A stretch of DNA of 64,000 nt from Yoonia vestfoldensis (GTDB lineage Bacteria > Pseudomonadota > Alphaproteobacteria > Rhodobacterales > Rhodobacteraceae), in assembly GCF_002158905.1 (NCBI RefSeq), contig NZ_CP021431.1, positions 1,116,001-1,180,000 on the forward strand, in the 5' to 3' direction. A program made the position numbers and the translations under genes. Below the pieces are notes generated by a model. The model did no database searches and was not told the origin of the DNA. It saw only the letters and a program-made list of their open reading frames with translations. This document shows, piece by piece, positions 37,009 to 47,687 of this stretch (the stretch's first letter is position 1; each line of letters begins with the position of its first letter).

Positions 37009-37611
37009 TTATTCGGTGATGGGCGCGGGGGCGGTGATCGGGGTGATCTCGGTCACGGGGGCGCCGCAATTGCCGACCAGATCCTGATATTGCTGGGTGA
37101 TCCAGCCAAGCGCCTGTTCGGGGTTCTGCGCCTCGATCCGGGCGGTCAGCTGGGCAAAGATATCGGCCGAGCGGCTGTCGTCGATCATCGCAATCGCCTG
37201 GGTCGCAAAGATCGTATCATAGACAAAGAACGCGACCGCCACCAACAAGATGCCGCGCAGCGCGCCAAAGAAAAACCCCAGCCCCTGATCAATGCCGCCA
37301 ATCGCAGACCGCTTCACCAGGCTGGAAAACAGCGGCGTAAAGATCGACACGACCACCAGCGCCAGCGCAAAGACCGCCGCAAAGGCCGCGATGATCGCCA
37401 GCTCGCAGCTATCGCCGATGAAATCGCCGACAATCGGGATTTGCCGGACCAGCGGTTCGACCTGTGGCGCAAAGGCAAAGGCGATGATGGCCGCGCCGAT
37501 CCAGCCCAGGATCGCCATGGTTTCGCGCACAAGACCACGGCTGTAGGCCAGCACCCCCGAAAGCAATATGATGATTGCCACGCCTGCGTCGACGAGTGTG
37601 AAACCGTCCAT
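37009..37611 (-). CDS. CvpA family membrane protein
   Basis: Inner-membrane protein of 200 residues in the CvpA family. Four hydrophobic segments are visible, starting FTLVDAGVAIIILLSGVLAYSRG, with the family motif VKRSAIGGIDQGLGFFFGALRG. A polar C-terminal tail is rich in Pro/Ala/Ile/Thr. It lies 27 bp after radA and upstream of purF. Its exact role (envelope integrity in enterics) is unproven here. Confidence 0.9.
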   Translation of the reverse strand: MDGFTLVDAGVAIIILLSGVLAYSRGLVRETMAILGWIGAAIIAFAFAPQVEPLVRQIPIVGDFIGDSCELAIIAAFAAVFALALVVVSIFTPLFSSLVKRSAIGGIDQGLGFFFGALRGILLVAVAFFVYDTIFATQAIAMIDDSRSADIFAQLTARIEAQNPEQALGWITQQYQDLVGNCGAPVTEITPITAPAPITE

Positions 37612-37638
37612 GCTCCGTCTTCTCCTGCCAGTGGCGCA

Positions 37639-39003
37639 TTACCGCGCGCCAAATACGTCTTCTACAAATGCGGCCAAATCATGGGCTTGGCGCAGATTTA
37701 TCCCCTGCACCGCGACCTGTTTGGCCTGTCGGGGGCTGATCGCAGAGGTAAAACCAAGTTTCTCGGCCTCTTTCAATCTATTTTCGGTCTGCACCACCGG
37801 GCGCAATGCGCCCGATAGGCTGATTTCCCCAAAGATGACGGCGTCAGATGGCACTGCCGCATCCTCGCGCGCAGAGACAAGCGCTGCCGCCACGGCGAGG
37901 TCCGCCGCCGGTTCGGAAATCCGCAACCCCCCGGCAACATTCAGGTAAACGTCCAAGCCGGTGAAGGGCACACCGCAGCGCGATTCCAGCACCGCAAGGA
38001 TCATCGCCAGCCGCCCGCCATCCCAGCCGACGACCGACCGGCGCGGCTGGCTGTGTGGCGAGGGTGCAACAAGCGCCTGGATCTCGCAGAGCATCGGGCG
38101 GCTGCCTTCGATCCCCGCGAACACGACCGACCCGGGGGCAGGCGCGCCGCGTTCGGACAAGAACAGCGCCGAGGGATTCTTGACCTCGGCCAGCCCCTTG
38201 CCTGTCATCTCGAACACGCCGATTTCATCCGCCGGGCCAAAGCGGTTTTTCACGGCGCGCAGGATGCGGAATTGATGGCCGCGCTCGCCCTCGAAATACA
38301 AGACGGTATCGACCATATGTTCCACGACGCGCGGGCCGGCGATGCTGCCGTCCTTGGTGACATGGCCGACCATGACGACGGACATGCCGTTGCGCTTGGC
38401 GAATGTGGTCAATTCATGCGCTGATGATCGGACCTGGCTGACGCTGCCCGGCGCGCTTTCGACATGATCCGCCCACATTGTCTGGATCGAATCGATGATC
38501 GCCAGATCGGGTTTTTCGGCCTCCAGCGTGGTCAGGATGTCGCGCAGGTTGGTCTCGGACGCCAGCCGGACAGGGCTTTTTTCCAGCCCCAGACGGCGGG
38601 CGCGCATCTGCACCTGTGCGGTCGATTCCTCGCCCGAAATATAGATGACCTTCAGCCCGTTGCGCGCGAACCGTGCCGCGGCCTGCAACAAAAGCGTGGA
38701 TTTGCCGATGCCCGGGTCACCGCCTACCAGCAGGGCCGAGGCTTTGACCAGCCCGCCGCCCAGCACGCGGTCAAGTTCGGCCACGCCGGCCTGGGTGCGC
38801 GGCGGTTCGGGTTCATGCGTGTCCAGATCAATCAGCGCGATGGGCTTGCCGCGCATCGCACCCAAGGATTTGCCCTTGGGGCCGCTGGCCAAAGCCTTGT
38901 TTTCGGTGATCGTATTCCAGGATTGACAGGCATCGCATTGGCCCGACCATTTGGAATAGGCGGCCCCACATGCAGAACAGCTAAAGGAAAGGTCTTTGGC
39001 CAT
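37639..39003 (-). CDS. radA: DNA repair protein RadA
   Basis: RecA-like ATPase that helps process recombination intermediates, 454 residues. Domains in order: a C4 zinc finger (CSACGAAYSKWSGQCDAC), the ATPase core with Walker A GDPGIGKSTLLLQ, the RadA motif VKNRFGPADEIGVFEM, and a C-terminal Lon-protease-like domain (VAGGLRISEPAADLAVAAAL). The frame is complete. Confidence 0.96.
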   Translation of the reverse strand: MAKDLSFSCSACGAAYSKWSGQCDACQSWNTITENKALASGPKGKSLGAMRGKPIALIDLDTHEPEPPRTQAGVAELDRVLGGGLVKASALLVGGDPGIGKSTLLLQAAARFARNGLKVIYISGEESTAQVQMRARRLGLEKSPVRLASETNLRDILTTLEAEKPDLAIIDSIQTMWADHVESAPGSVSQVRSSAHELTTFAKRNGMSVVMVGHVTKDGSIAGPRVVEHMVDTVLYFEGERGHQFRILRAVKNRFGPADEIGVFEMTGKGLAEVKNPSALFLSERGAPAPGSVVFAGIEGSRPMLCEIQALVAPSPHSQPRRSVVGWDGGRLAMILAVLESRCGVPFTGLDVYLNVAGGLRISEPAADLAVAAALVSAREDAAVPSDAVIFGEISLSGALRPVVQTENRLKEAEKLGFTSAISPRQAKQVAVQGINLRQAHDLAAFVEDVFGAR

Positions 39004-39005
39004 GT

Positions 39006-39473
39006 TCAGCTTTTGGCCTTATCGGGCCTGCCATGCAACCCATCGCGCGCCGTCAGCCCCGAGATCAGGATCGAGGCCAGAACGCAGGCGGTGAACAGAT
39101 AAAGGCCCCAAGCGGTTTCGACCCGCCCCAGCCCCATGCTTTTGAACGCCACGATATAAAGCGCGATCAGAAACACATCGGCCATGGCCAGCTTGCCCAG
39201 CCATGTCAGCACCGGCAGCGCCCGGTCGGCCAGCAGGCCGAAATGTACCAGCGCCAGCCCGATGGTTTTCAGATAGGGCAGAAAGACCGCCAGCAGCGTG
39301 ACCATCAAGGCCAATGCAATGTCACTGCCCCACAAAGATTGCAGCCCGGTGACGACCGAGATTTCAAACATGCCGAACATCGGCAACAGCCCTGCCCGCA
39401 ACAGCGGCGCAAACCAGGCGACAGGAAACAGGATCAGCAGCGACAGGTTGGTGATGACCAGCGCTTGGCGCAT
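39006..39473 (-). CDS. paraquat-inducible protein A-like membrane protein
   Basis: Inner-membrane protein of 155 residues with four hydrophobic segments, matching a single PqiA domain rather than the two-domain enteric form. Family-like segments are FEISVVTGLQSLWGSD and LPVLTWLGKLAMADVFLIALYI. It begins next to the alr stop and ends 2 bp before radA, so alr, this gene and radA probably share a transcript. The exact function is unknown. Confidence 0.82.
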   Translation of the reverse strand: MRQALVITNLSLLILFPVAWFAPLLRAGLLPMFGMFEISVVTGLQSLWGSDIALALMVTLLAVFLPYLKTIGLALVHFGLLADRALPVLTWLGKLAMADVFLIALYIVAFKSMGLGRVETAWGLYLFTACVLASILISGLTARDGLHGRPDKAKS

Positions 39474-40511
39474 TCACTTGCCATAAATCCGGCGGGTATA
39501 GCGCCCGCCCAGCTGCGTCAGCAATTCATAGCCAATGGTGCCCGCGCGGCGCGCCAGATCATCGACGCTTTGTTCCGCGCAGATCAGCGACAGCGCCTTG
39601 GGATCCTCGGGCAGGTCGGTCACATCGACGGTGATCAGATCCATCGACACCCGGCCCACCAATTTGCACGGTGTCTTGTCATGATAAAACACCGCCCGGT
39701 CAGACAGCGACCGGATCACGCCATCGGCATACCCCCCCGAAATCGTCGCAATCCGCGAGGCGCGTTCCGCCTGCCAGCTATTGCCATAGCCCACGACCTC
39801 GCCCTGCGCGACATCGCGGATCTGTACGACCGGGAATTCCAGTTCAATGACAGGGCTGCCCTGCGCAAAAGGTTCGGCCCCATAAAGCCCGATACCCGGA
39901 CGGGTCAGGTCAAAATGATAGTCTGGCCCCAGCAAGATACCGCCCGTCGCCGCCAGTGACCGTGGCACGCCGATCCCGTCCGTCATCATGCGGAAATTTT
40001 CCAATTGATGCGGGTTCATCGGATGATCAGGTTCATCCGCACAGGCCAGATGGCTCATGACCAAGGTCGGGTTCTGGTCCAGCGCCAGCCCGGCAATCGC
40101 CGCCCATTCCTGCATTTCAAGACCCAAGCGGTTCATCCCGGTGTCAAGCTGGATGCCGAACGGATGGCCGGGCAGGGTTTCAAAATGATGCGTCAGCTGG
40201 TCCACGGAATTCAGCATGGGCGTCAGGTTCAGATCACGGATCGCGGTGGTGTCGCCTTTCATATGTCCTGAAAAGACATTGATTTCGGGGCGCGGGCCCA
40301 ATTCGGCGCGGATCGGTGCGGCCTCTTCGGCGACGGCGACGAAAAACTGGCGCACGCCCGCCTTGAACAGCGCCTTGGCGATCGTGACCGAGCCCAGACC
40401 ATAGCCATTGGCCTTGATCACGGCGGCGGTCTTGCAAGTGGTCATGGCGTCCAGCGCGCGCCAATTGGCGACGACAGCGTCAAGATCGATGGTCAGGCGT
40501 CCGGTGCTCAT
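39474..40511 (-). CDS. alr: alanine racemase
   Basis: PLP enzyme converting L- to D-alanine for peptidoglycan, 345 residues. The PLP lysine is Lys33 ([12 protein letters not shown]). The second-domain segment [11 protein letters not shown] and [15 protein letters not shown] contain the catalytic region, and [13 protein letters not shown] is conserved. The start at 40511 gives [20 protein letters not shown]; a start 36 bp upstream is less likely. Confidence 0.95.
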   Translation of the reverse strand: MSTGRLTIDLDAVVANWRALDAMTTCKTAAVIKANGYGLGSVTIAKALFKAGVRQFFVAVAEEAAPIRAELGPRPEINVFSGHMKGDTTAIRDLNLTPMLNSVDQLTHHFETLPGHPFGIQLDTGMNRLGLEMQEWAAIAGLALDQNPTLVMSHLACADEPDHPMNPHQLENFRMMTDGIGVPRSLAATGGILLGPDYHFDLTRPGIGLYGAEPFAQGSPVIELEFPVVQIRDVAQGEVVGYGNSWQAERASRIATISGGYADGVIRSLSDRAVFYHDKTPCKLVGRVSMDLITVDVTDLPEDPKALSLICAEQSVDDLARRAGTIGYELLTQLGGRYTRRIYGK

Positions 40512-40568
40512 GAGGCTCCTTTTGGCAGGGCCAGCAAGAGGCGGCAAGAGCGGATGCGCAGAGCGCCC

Positions 40569-42062
40569 CTAGAACTGCTGCTCGCCGCCTTGCTGCCAGG
40601 GTTTGACCAGATTGCCAAAGCGGGTGAAACGGCCTTCAAAGCTTAGATCCACCGTCCCGATGGGCCCGTGCCGCTGCTTGCCGATCACGACCTCGGCCTT
40701 GCCATGCAGGCGTTCCATTTCTTCCTGCCAGGCGGCCATCTTTTCCATCTCGTGATCGCCCGGCTTTTCGCGTTCCTTGTAATATTCTTCGCGGAACACG
40801 AACATCACCACATCGGCGTCCTGCTCGATCGAGCCGGATTCGCGCAGGTCCGACAGCTGCGGGCGCTTGTCCTCGCGGCTTTCGACCTGACGCGACAGCT
40901 GCGACAGGGCGACCACGGGGATGTTCAATTCCTTGGCGATGGCCTTCAGGCCCATGGTGATCTCGGAAATCTCGTTGACGCGGTTTTCCGACCGGCCGGT
41001 GCCGCGCACCAGCTGCAGATAATCCACCATCAGCACATCCAGCCCATGGGTGCGTTTCAGCCGGCGAGCACGCGCGGCCAGCTGCGCAATCGGCAGGGCA
41101 GGGGTGTCGTCGATGAACAAAGGGCAGGCTTCCAGCGATTTGGCGGCATCGACGAAACGGCGGAATTCGGCTTCGGTCATGTCGCCACGGCGGATCTGTT
41201 CAGAAGGGACTTCGGCCGCTTCCGACAGGATCCGCGCGGCCAGCTGTTCGGCGCTCATTTCCAGCGAATAAAAGCCCACGACGCCGCCATCGACCGCGCC
41301 TTCGGTGCCATCGGGCAGAATGCCTTTCTTATAGGCCTTGGCCACGTTGAACGCGATATTGGTCGCAAGCGAGGTCTTGCCCATCGACGGACGGCCCGCC
41401 AGGATCAGAAGGTCGGATTTGTGCAAACCCCCCAGTTTCTTGTCCAGATCGATCAGCCCGGTGGAGACACCCGCAAGGCCCCCCTCGCGCTGATAGGCGG
41501 CATTGGCGACGTTCACGGCATCGGTGACGGCGCGCAGAAAGGATTGGAACCCCTGATCGGTCGTGCCCTGTTCGGCCAGCGCATAAAGCGCCTGTTCCGC
41601 CTCGACGATCTGGTCCTTGGGTTCGCTATCGACATCGATCTTGGCGGCCTTGTCGGCAATGCTGCGCCCGACCTGGATCAATTCGCGGCGCACCGCCAGA
41701 TCATAGATCATCTGCGCATAATCCCGCGCGGCAAAGGCCGAAATCGCAGCCCCCGCCAGCCGCGCCAGATAGGCCGGCCCGCCCAATTCCTTCAGCCCCT
41801 CGTCATCCTCCAGAAAGGTCTTGAGCGTGACCGGGCTGGCCAAAGCATTCTTGGAAATCCGGCTGGCGGCGGTTTCGAAAATCCGGGCATGGACGGGATC
41901 ATAGAAATGTTTCGGCCCGATGATCGCGGCGACCCGGTCGAAAATATCGTTATTGGTCAGGATCGCCCCCAGAAGCTGTTGTTCAGCCTCGATGGAATGC
42001 GGCATCAGATCGACACTGGTCTCGGTGGGGCCGGACGCATTGAAGGTCGCTATTTCGTTCAT
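40569..42062 (-). CDS. dnaB: replicative DNA helicase DnaB
   Basis: Hexameric 5'-3' helicase of the replication fork, 497 residues. The N-terminal domain begins LMPHSIEAEQQLLGAILTNN. Walker A is AGRPSMGKTSLATNIAFNVA, and DVLMVDYLQLVRG, VVALSQLSRQVESREDKRP and DLRESGSIEQDADVVMF are standard DnaB blocks. The frame is uninterrupted and no intein is present. The gap 42063-42260 upstream shows no gene. Confidence 0.97.
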   Translation of the reverse strand: MNEIATFNASGPTETSVDLMPHSIEAEQQLLGAILTNNDIFDRVAAIIGPKHFYDPVHARIFETAASRISKNALASPVTLKTFLEDDEGLKELGGPAYLARLAGAAISAFAARDYAQMIYDLAVRRELIQVGRSIADKAAKIDVDSEPKDQIVEAEQALYALAEQGTTDQGFQSFLRAVTDAVNVANAAYQREGGLAGVSTGLIDLDKKLGGLHKSDLLILAGRPSMGKTSLATNIAFNVAKAYKKGILPDGTEGAVDGGVVGFYSLEMSAEQLAARILSEAAEVPSEQIRRGDMTEAEFRRFVDAAKSLEACPLFIDDTPALPIAQLAARARRLKRTHGLDVLMVDYLQLVRGTGRSENRVNEISEITMGLKAIAKELNIPVVALSQLSRQVESREDKRPQLSDLRESGSIEQDADVVMFVFREEYYKEREKPGDHEMEKMAAWQEEMERLHGKAEVVIGKQRHGPIGTVDLSFEGRFTRFGNLVKPWQQGGEQQF

Positions 42063-42260
42063 CTCTTACCTCGCATGTCGCAGTGTCATAGCAGGCCTTG
42101 GCGCAGAGTTCACCTTGTATAACTTTGTGGATGAAAGGCAGGATAAGCCCGTGCATAACGCGGCCACCCGCGCGCGGCCCCCCATATGCAGCATGGGCCG
42201 CAGGCAGGCAGACCAGATATGGCGCGTCCGTGATTCTTTCGCCGCCGCCTGTGGATAAGC

Positions 42261-42932
42261 TTAGGCGGAAGCCTGCCAGCCCGCCGGATCGCGCAAATAG
42301 GCCTCGACCGCGGCCAGCGTCTCGGCATCATAAGCGCCGCGCGCCTTGGCCTCTGCCAGCACATCCCACCAGGTGCACAGATGCAGCAATTGCACGCCGT
42401 GATCGGCCAGGGTTTTTTCGACACCCTCGAAAATGCCGTAATAGAAAATCACCGCCGTGGCGGAACAGGTGGCACCGGTCTCGCGGATCGCATCGACAAA
42501 GGACAGTTTCGATCCGCCATCGGTGGTCAGATCCTCGACCAGCAGCACGCGCTGGCCTTCGGTCATCACACCTTCGATCCGGGCGTTGCGCCCGTAACCT
42601 TTGGGCTTTTTGCGCACATAGCTCATCGGCAGCGCCATCCGTTCGGCGACCAGCGCAGCAAAGGGAATGCCCGCCGTTTCGCCGCCTGCGATATTATCAA
42701 AGGCCTCGAACCCTGCCTCGCGCATGATGGTCACCGACAGAAAATCCATCAATGTGGACCGGATACGCGGGAATGAAATCAGCTTGCGGCAATCGACATA
42801 GGTCGGTGCCTTCTTGCCCGACGCATGGGTGAACGGCGCGCGCGCATTAAAGGTGATCGCGCCGATTTCGAGCAGCATGCCCGCGCTCAGCCGCGCGATT
42901 TCAGCCTTGTCAGGATAGGATGAGGGGATCAT
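42261..42932 (-). CDS. pyrE: orotate phosphoribosyltransferase
   Basis: Makes orotidine monophosphate from orotate and PRPP, 223 residues. The PRPP motif is [14 protein letters not shown], and [11 protein letters not shown] is the conserved lysine loop. The ATG at 42932 ([20 protein letters not shown]) is preferred to one 15 bp upstream. It follows pyrC by 58 bp, so two pyrimidine genes are together. Confidence 0.96.
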   Translation of the reverse strand: MIPSSYPDKAEIARLSAGMLLEIGAITFNARAPFTHASGKKAPTYVDCRKLISFPRIRSTLMDFLSVTIMREAGFEAFDNIAGGETAGIPFAALVAERMALPMSYVRKKPKGYGRNARIEGVMTEGQRVLLVEDLTTDGGSKLSFVDAIRETGATCSATAVIFYYGIFEGVEKTLADHGVQLLHLCTWWDVLAEAKARGAYDAETLAAVEAYLRDPAGWQASA

Positions 42933-42990
42933 GGCAGTCTCTTTCACATCTTCCGAGTATAAATATCCCCCGCGCGGGACGCGCCGGGCC

Positions 42991-44043
42991 TTAGCCCGTC
43001 ACGCGCCAGTGCAGATCGAAACCGGGGTCGAACAGGGTCACTGGCCCTTCGGCGGTGTCGATCCGGTCCGGATAGGGGACAGGATCGCCCTTGGTCAGGG
43101 TGATCGTCGCCTCATTGGGGGGCAGCCCATAAAACAGCGGACCATTCAAAGAGGTGAAAGCCTCCAGCTTTTTCAAAGCCCCGGCAACATCAAACACCTC
43201 GGCCAGGCAGGACATCGTATTGGTCGCGGTGAAAATCCCCGCACAGCCGCAGCTTTGCAGCTTGGCACCATCGGTATGCGGCGCGCTATCGGTGCCAAGG
43301 AAAAAGCGTTTATCCCCCGAAACCGCCGCCTGCACCAAGGCAATCCGGTGCGTTTCCCGTTTGGCGACCGGCAGGCAATAGAAATGCGGTTTGATCCCGC
43401 CGGCCAGAATATGGTTGCGGTTGATGATCAGGTGATGCGTGGTGATCGTGGCGGCCAGGTTCTTGGGGTTGTCGCGGACGTAATCGACCGCATCCTGCGT
43501 GGTGACATGTTCCATCACCACCCGCAGATCAGGCACTTTCTTGCGCAGCGGGTTCAGGATCTTGTCGATGAACACGGCTTCGCGGTCAAAAATGTCGATA
43601 TCATGGCTGGTGACCTCGCCATGCACGCAAAGCGGCATGCCGATCTCGGCCATCACCTCTAGCACCGGGCGGACCTTTTCGAAATCGCGCACGCCCGATG
43701 CCGAATTGGTCGTGGCCCCGGCAGGATAAAGCTTGACCGCCGTGGCAATGCCTGCGGCATGGGCGGCGCGCACGTCCTCTGGGTCGGTGGCTTCGGTCAG
43801 ATACAGCGTCATCAGCGGGGTGAACTCCATCCCCGCGGGCAGGGCCGCCATGATCCGGTCGCGATAGGCCGCGGCCTGCGCACCCGTCACCACGGGTGGC
43901 ACCAGATTGGGCATCACGATGGCACGGGCGAAATGGCGCGCCGTTTCAGGCAGCACCGCGCGCAACATGTCGCCATCGCGCAGATGCAGATGCCAGTCGT
44001 CTGGGCGGCGGAGTGTCAGGCTGGTCAGGTTCTTGTCAGGCAT
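42991..44043 (-). CDS. pyrC: dihydroorotase (PyrC type)
   Basis: Zinc enzyme that cyclises carbamoyl aspartate, 350 residues. Metal ligands are visible in [11 protein letters not shown], the carboxylated lysine in [13 protein letters not shown], and histidines in [10 protein letters not shown] and VVMEHVTT; the catalytic Asp lies in [10 protein letters not shown]. Length and motifs fit the class II enzyme. The start at 44043 gives [17 protein letters not shown]. Confidence 0.95.
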   Translation of the reverse strand: MPDKNLTSLTLRRPDDWHLHLRDGDMLRAVLPETARHFARAIVMPNLVPPVVTGAQAAAYRDRIMAALPAGMEFTPLMTLYLTEATDPEDVRAAHAAGIATAVKLYPAGATTNSASGVRDFEKVRPVLEVMAEIGMPLCVHGEVTSHDIDIFDREAVFIDKILNPLRKKVPDLRVVMEHVTTQDAVDYVRDNPKNLAATITTHHLIINRNHILAGGIKPHFYCLPVAKRETHRIALVQAAVSGDKRFFLGTDSAPHTDGAKLQSCGCAGIFTATNTMSCLAEVFDVAGALKKLEAFTSLNGPLFYGLPPNEATITLTKGDPVPYPDRIDTAEGPVTLFDPGFDLHWRVTG

Positions 44044-44094
44044 GATCTGGCAATTACACAATCGCGATTGCCGTGACCATCCCTTTCCTGCGTC

Positions 44095-45318
44095 CTAGAA
44101 AAACGCCTGCAACCCGGTCTGCGCCCGCCCCAGGATCAACGCATGCACATCATGGGTGCCTTCATAGGTATTCACCGTCTCCAGATTGACCATATGGCGC
44201 ATGATCTGGAAATCCTCCGAAATGCCATTGCCACCATGCATGTCACGCGACGCGCGTGCGACATCCAGCGCCTTGCCGCAATTGTTGCGCTTCATCAAGC
44301 TGATCATCTCGGGGGCGGCGCGACCGGCCTCCATCAAACGGCCCAGCTGCAACGCGGCCTGGGTGCCAAGGGCGATCTCGGTCTGCATATCGGCCAGTTT
44401 CTTTTGAAACAGCTGGGTCTGCGCCAAGGGCTTGCCGAATTGCTTGCGGTCTAGCCCATATTGGCGCGCGGCATGCCAGCAAGCCTCGGCCGCGCCCATC
44501 ACGCCCCAGGCAATGCCATAGCGCGCCCGGTTCAGACAGCCAAACGGCCCCTTCAACCCCTGCACACCGGGCAACAGCGCCTCTTCGCCGACCTCGACAT
44601 TGTCCATCACGATCTCGCCGGTGACCGATGCGCGCAGGCTCAGCTTGCCACCGACCTTGGGCGCGCTCAGGCCCTTGGTGCCCTTGTCCAGCACGAAACC
44701 GCGAATCTTGCCGCCATGGGCGTCGGATTTGGCCCAGACCACGAAAACATCCGCAATCGGCGCATTGCTGATCCACATCTTGGACCCGTTCAGCACATAG
44801 CCACCCGCCGTCTTTTTCGCGGTGGTCTTCATCCCCGCAGGGTCGGACCCGGCATCGGGTTCGGTCAGCCCGAAACAGCCGATCAATGTCCCCGCCGCCA
44901 GGCCGGGCAGATATTTCGCGCGCTGCGCATCGGACCCGTAAGCATGGATCGGATACATCACCAAGGACGATTGCACCGACATCATCGACCGGTATCCGCT
45001 ATCCACGCGCTCGATCTCGCGCGCGACAAGACCATAGGTGACATAGCCCGCGCCCAGCCCGCCATATTCCTCGGGAATCGTCAGGCCCAGCAATCCGGCC
45101 TCGCCCATCAGGCTGAAAATCTCCGGCTCGACCAAAGCATCGCGATAGGCGGCGGTGACGCGCGGCTGCAGTTTATCCTGGGCAAACTGGCGCGCGGCAT
45201 CGCGCAACATGCGTTCATCCTCGGTCAGCTGATCCTCCAGACGCAGTGGATCGGACCAGTCGAACGGGCCAAGGTCGGGGCCAAAGCCGGTGGCGGAAAT
45301 GGGGGCATTCTGATTCAT
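44095..45318 (-). CDS. gcdH: acyl-CoA dehydrogenase, probably glutaryl-CoA dehydrogenase
   Basis: FAD enzyme of lysine/tryptophan or aromatic degradation, 407 residues. Typical blocks are [38 protein letters not shown] and the catalytic glutamate in [15 protein letters not shown]. The Arg-rich segment [21 protein letters not shown] is typical of glutaryl-CoA dehydrogenases. The start at 45318 follows a GGAG-type site; a longer frame is unlikely. It is divergent from the molybdenum-hydroxylase operon. Confidence 0.87.
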   Translation of the reverse strand: MNQNAPISATGFGPDLGPFDWSDPLRLEDQLTEDERMLRDAARQFAQDKLQPRVTAAYRDALVEPEIFSLMGEAGLLGLTIPEEYGGLGAGYVTYGLVAREIERVDSGYRSMMSVQSSLVMYPIHAYGSDAQRAKYLPGLAAGTLIGCFGLTEPDAGSDPAGMKTTAKKTAGGYVLNGSKMWISNAPIADVFVVWAKSDAHGGKIRGFVLDKGTKGLSAPKVGGKLSLRASVTGEIVMDNVEVGEEALLPGVQGLKGPFGCLNRARYGIAWGVMGAAEACWHAARQYGLDRKQFGKPLAQTQLFQKKLADMQTEIALGTQAALQLGRLMEAGRAAPEMISLMKRNNCGKALDVARASRDMHGGNGISEDFQIMRHMVNLETVNTYEGTHDVHALILGRAQTGLQAFF

Positions 45319-45378
45319 GACGCGGACTCCTTCTTGGGCAAAGTGTAAGCCCGCGCGCGGATGGGGGCAATGCATGCC

Positions 45379-45407
45379 TTGACGCAGGGCGCGGCGAATG
45401 CAGCTAT
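45379..45407 (+). promoter_or_regulatory. candidate promoter of the molybdenum-hydroxylase operon
   Basis: TTGACG (45379-45384) is a good -35 element. An AT-containing -10 candidate lies 17 bp further (AGCTAT, 45402-45407), about 20 bp before the start at 45428. The -10 match is weak. Confidence 0.3.
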
Positions 45408-45427
45408 AGGCGGACAGGGGGGATCAC

Positions 45428-46330
45428 ATGGCATTTGACACTATCGACGCGGTGCAAACCGGCTTGAGCGATCAGGGCTATATCTGCGGCAGGCCGCTGG
45501 CGACGGTTGTCTTTCTGGCGCTGCGCCTTGGGCGGCCGCTGTTTCTCGAAGGTGAGGCCGGCACCGGCAAGACCGAAATCGCCAAGGCGCTGGCACAAAG
45601 CCTGGGGCGCCGGCTGATCCGGCTGCAATGCTACGAAGGGCTGGATGCCGCCTCTGCGGTCTATGAATGGAATTTCGCCGAACAGATGATCGCGATCCGC
45701 ACCGCCGAGGCAGCGGGCGGTGCCGACCGTGACGCGCTCAAATCCGAACTCTTCACCCAAGATTACCTGATCGAACGGCCGCTCTTGCAAGCGATGCGCC
45801 CGCAATCGGGCGGCGCGCCGATCCTGCTGATCGACGAGCTTGACCGCACCGATGCCCCGTTCGAGGCTTTCCTGCTCGAAGCGCTTTCCGATTTCCAGGT
45901 CACCATCCCCGAACTGGGCACGATCAAGGCAACTGAGCCCCCTATCGTGATCCTGACGTCGAACCGCACGCGCGAAGTGCATGATGCGCTCAAACGGCGC
46001 TGCCTTTACCATTGGGTTGATTATCCCGATTTCGACCGCGAAATGGCGATCCTGCAGGCCCGCGCGCCCGAAGCCAGCGCCGCCCTTTCGACCGAAGTCG
46101 TTTCCTTCGTCCAGCGGCTGCGCGACGAGGATCTTTATAAAAAACCCGGCGTGGCCGAAACCATCGATTGGGCCAAATGCCTGCTGGCGCTCGATGTGGT
46201 GAACCTCTCGCCCGAGGTGATCAGCGACACGCTCGGTGCTTTGCTGAAATATCAAGACGACATCCAGAAACTGCAAAACGCACAGGCCAAACGCATCCTT
46301 GATGACGCCCGCGCCAGCCTGTCCCCATGA
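45428..46330 (+). CDS. MoxR-type AAA ATPase (CoxD-like)
   Basis: AAA+ ATPase of the MoxR family, 300 residues. Walker A is GEAGTGKTEIAKALAQ, Walker B is ILLIDELDRTD, and sensor 1 lies in PPIVILTSNRTREVHDALKRR. In CO-dehydrogenase-type clusters the homologue CoxD works with the VWA protein CoxE to mature the metal site. A GGGGGGA site precedes the ATG, and the stop overlaps the VWA gene (ATGA). Confidence 0.9.
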   Translation: MAFDTIDAVQTGLSDQGYICGRPLATVVFLALRLGRPLFLEGEAGTGKTEIAKALAQSLGRRLIRLQCYEGLDAASAVYEWNFAEQMIAIRTAEAAGGADRDALKSELFTQDYLIERPLLQAMRPQSGGAPILLIDELDRTDAPFEAFLLEALSDFQVTIPELGTIKATEPPIVILTSNRTREVHDALKRRCLYHWVDYPDFDREMAILQARAPEASAALSTEVVSFVQRLRDEDLYKKPGVAETIDWAKCLLALDVVNLSPEVISDTLGALLKYQDDIQKLQNAQAKRILDDARASLSP

Positions 46331-47652
46331 CCTCCCATCTTCCGAGCAGAAATATCCCACAGGGGTCTGGGCCAAAAGAAATTGGGGATGTGAAATCCCC
46401 AGCCTATGCGCCGCTGGCCTTACCGGACGACCCCAAATTGGCGGGCAATATCACCCATTTCGCGCGCGCTTTGCGCAAGGCGGGGGTGAAACTCGGCCCC
46501 GGCCGGGTGATCGACGCGATCAACGCGGTGCAGGTGGCGGGGTTCACGCAGCGTGCGGATTTCTATTGGACGCTGCATGCCTGTTTTGTGTCCAAACCCG
46601 AAGACAGCGCGATTTTCGCGCAATTGTTCCGGCTCTACTGGCGCGATCCGCAATATATGGAACAGATGATGTCGCTGCTGACCCCGATGGTCCACGGCCT
46701 GCAAGAGGATCGCAGGGCAGAGGCGGCGGAAAAACGCGCAGCCCAGGCTTTGCTCGACGGGCGCGAACCGCCCGCGCCGCAGGCATCGGCCCGCGAGGAT
46801 GAGATCGAGATCGATATTGACGCCAGCCAGACCGCATCGGCCGAGGAACGGCTGCGCCAACTTGATTTCGAACAGATGAGCACGGCGGAAATGGCGGCGG
46901 CGACGCGGATGTTGGCCGCATTGCGCCTGCCGGTGCCGCCGATCCTGACGCGGCGCAGACAGGCCTTGCCGGGGCCTTTGGCGGATTGGAAACAGACGAT
47001 GCGGCGCGCGGCCCGCCAAGGCGGCGAGATCGGCAAGCTGGCCAGCGCGCGCAAGCGCATCCGCTATCCCAACCTGGTGGTGCTCTGCGATATCTCGGGC
47101 TCGATGTCGTCTTATTCGCGCGCCGTGCTGCATTTCGTCCATGCCGTCGCCAACCGCGAAGGCCAGGGCTGGGCGCAGGTCCATGCCTTTACCTTTGGCA
47201 CGCAGCTGACCAATATCACCCGCCATATGCGCCGGCGTGATGTCGATGCGGCATTGGCCGCCGCAGGCGCGCAGGCGCAGGATTGGGAAGGCGGGACGCG
47301 GATCGGTGCCTGTCTGCATGATTTCAACCGCGATTGGGCGCGGCGTGTCGCGGGGCAGGGCGCGGTTGTCTTGCTGATCACCGACGGGCTGGACCGCGAC
47401 ACTAGCCATGATCTGGGCCGGGAAATGGAACGCATGAAACTAAGCTTTTCACAGCTGATCTGGCTGAACCCCTTGCTGCGCTGGGATGGCTTTGCGCCGC
47501 TGGCCCGCGGGATCGCGCAGATGCTGCCGCATTGCAGCAGTTTTCGCGCCGCGCATAATGTGGCATCCTTGGCCGGACTGGCCGAGGCGCTGTCGCGGCC
47601 CGATGATGGCGGGGAAAAACGCCGGATGCTGGCCGCGTTGCATGGGTCATGA
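46327..47652 (+). CDS. VWA-domain protein (CoxE-like)
   Basis: Protein of 441 residues with a C-terminal von Willebrand A domain. The metal-ion site is visible as DISGSMSSYSR, with ITDGLDRDTSHDLGREM further on. The N-terminal half contains DPKLAGNITHFARALRKAGVKLGPGRV, typical of CoxE. It partners the MoxR ATPase encoded just upstream (4-bp overlap). The first 30 or so residues are atypical and a later start is possible. Confidence 0.9.
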   Translation: MTSHLPSRNIPQGSGPKEIGDVKSPAYAPLALPDDPKLAGNITHFARALRKAGVKLGPGRVIDAINAVQVAGFTQRADFYWTLHACFVSKPEDSAIFAQLFRLYWRDPQYMEQMMSLLTPMVHGLQEDRRAEAAEKRAAQALLDGREPPAPQASAREDEIEIDIDASQTASAEERLRQLDFEQMSTAEMAAATRMLAALRLPVPPILTRRRQALPGPLADWKQTMRRAARQGGEIGKLASARKRIRYPNLVVLCDISGSMSSYSRAVLHFVHAVANREGQGWAQVHAFTFGTQLTNITRHMRRRDVDAALAAAGAQAQDWEGGTRIGACLHDFNRDWARRVAGQGAVVLLITDGLDRDTSHDLGREMERMKLSFSQLIWLNPLLRWDGFAPLARGIAQMLPHCSSFRAAHNVASLAGLAEALSRPDDGGEKRRMLAALHGS

Positions 47653-47687
47653 CCCATGCCACGGCTGCCCGTCAGAGAGGTGATGCA

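Noticed and set aside
35303..37087. Plus-strand open frame of 594 codons opposite purF
   Set aside because: Antisense shadow of purF and cvpA-side sequence; composition rich in His/Gln/Arg and no recognisable domain.
40668..42122. Plus-strand open frame of 484 codons opposite dnaB
   Set aside because: Antisense shadow of a conserved helicase gene in GC-rich DNA, no family motif.
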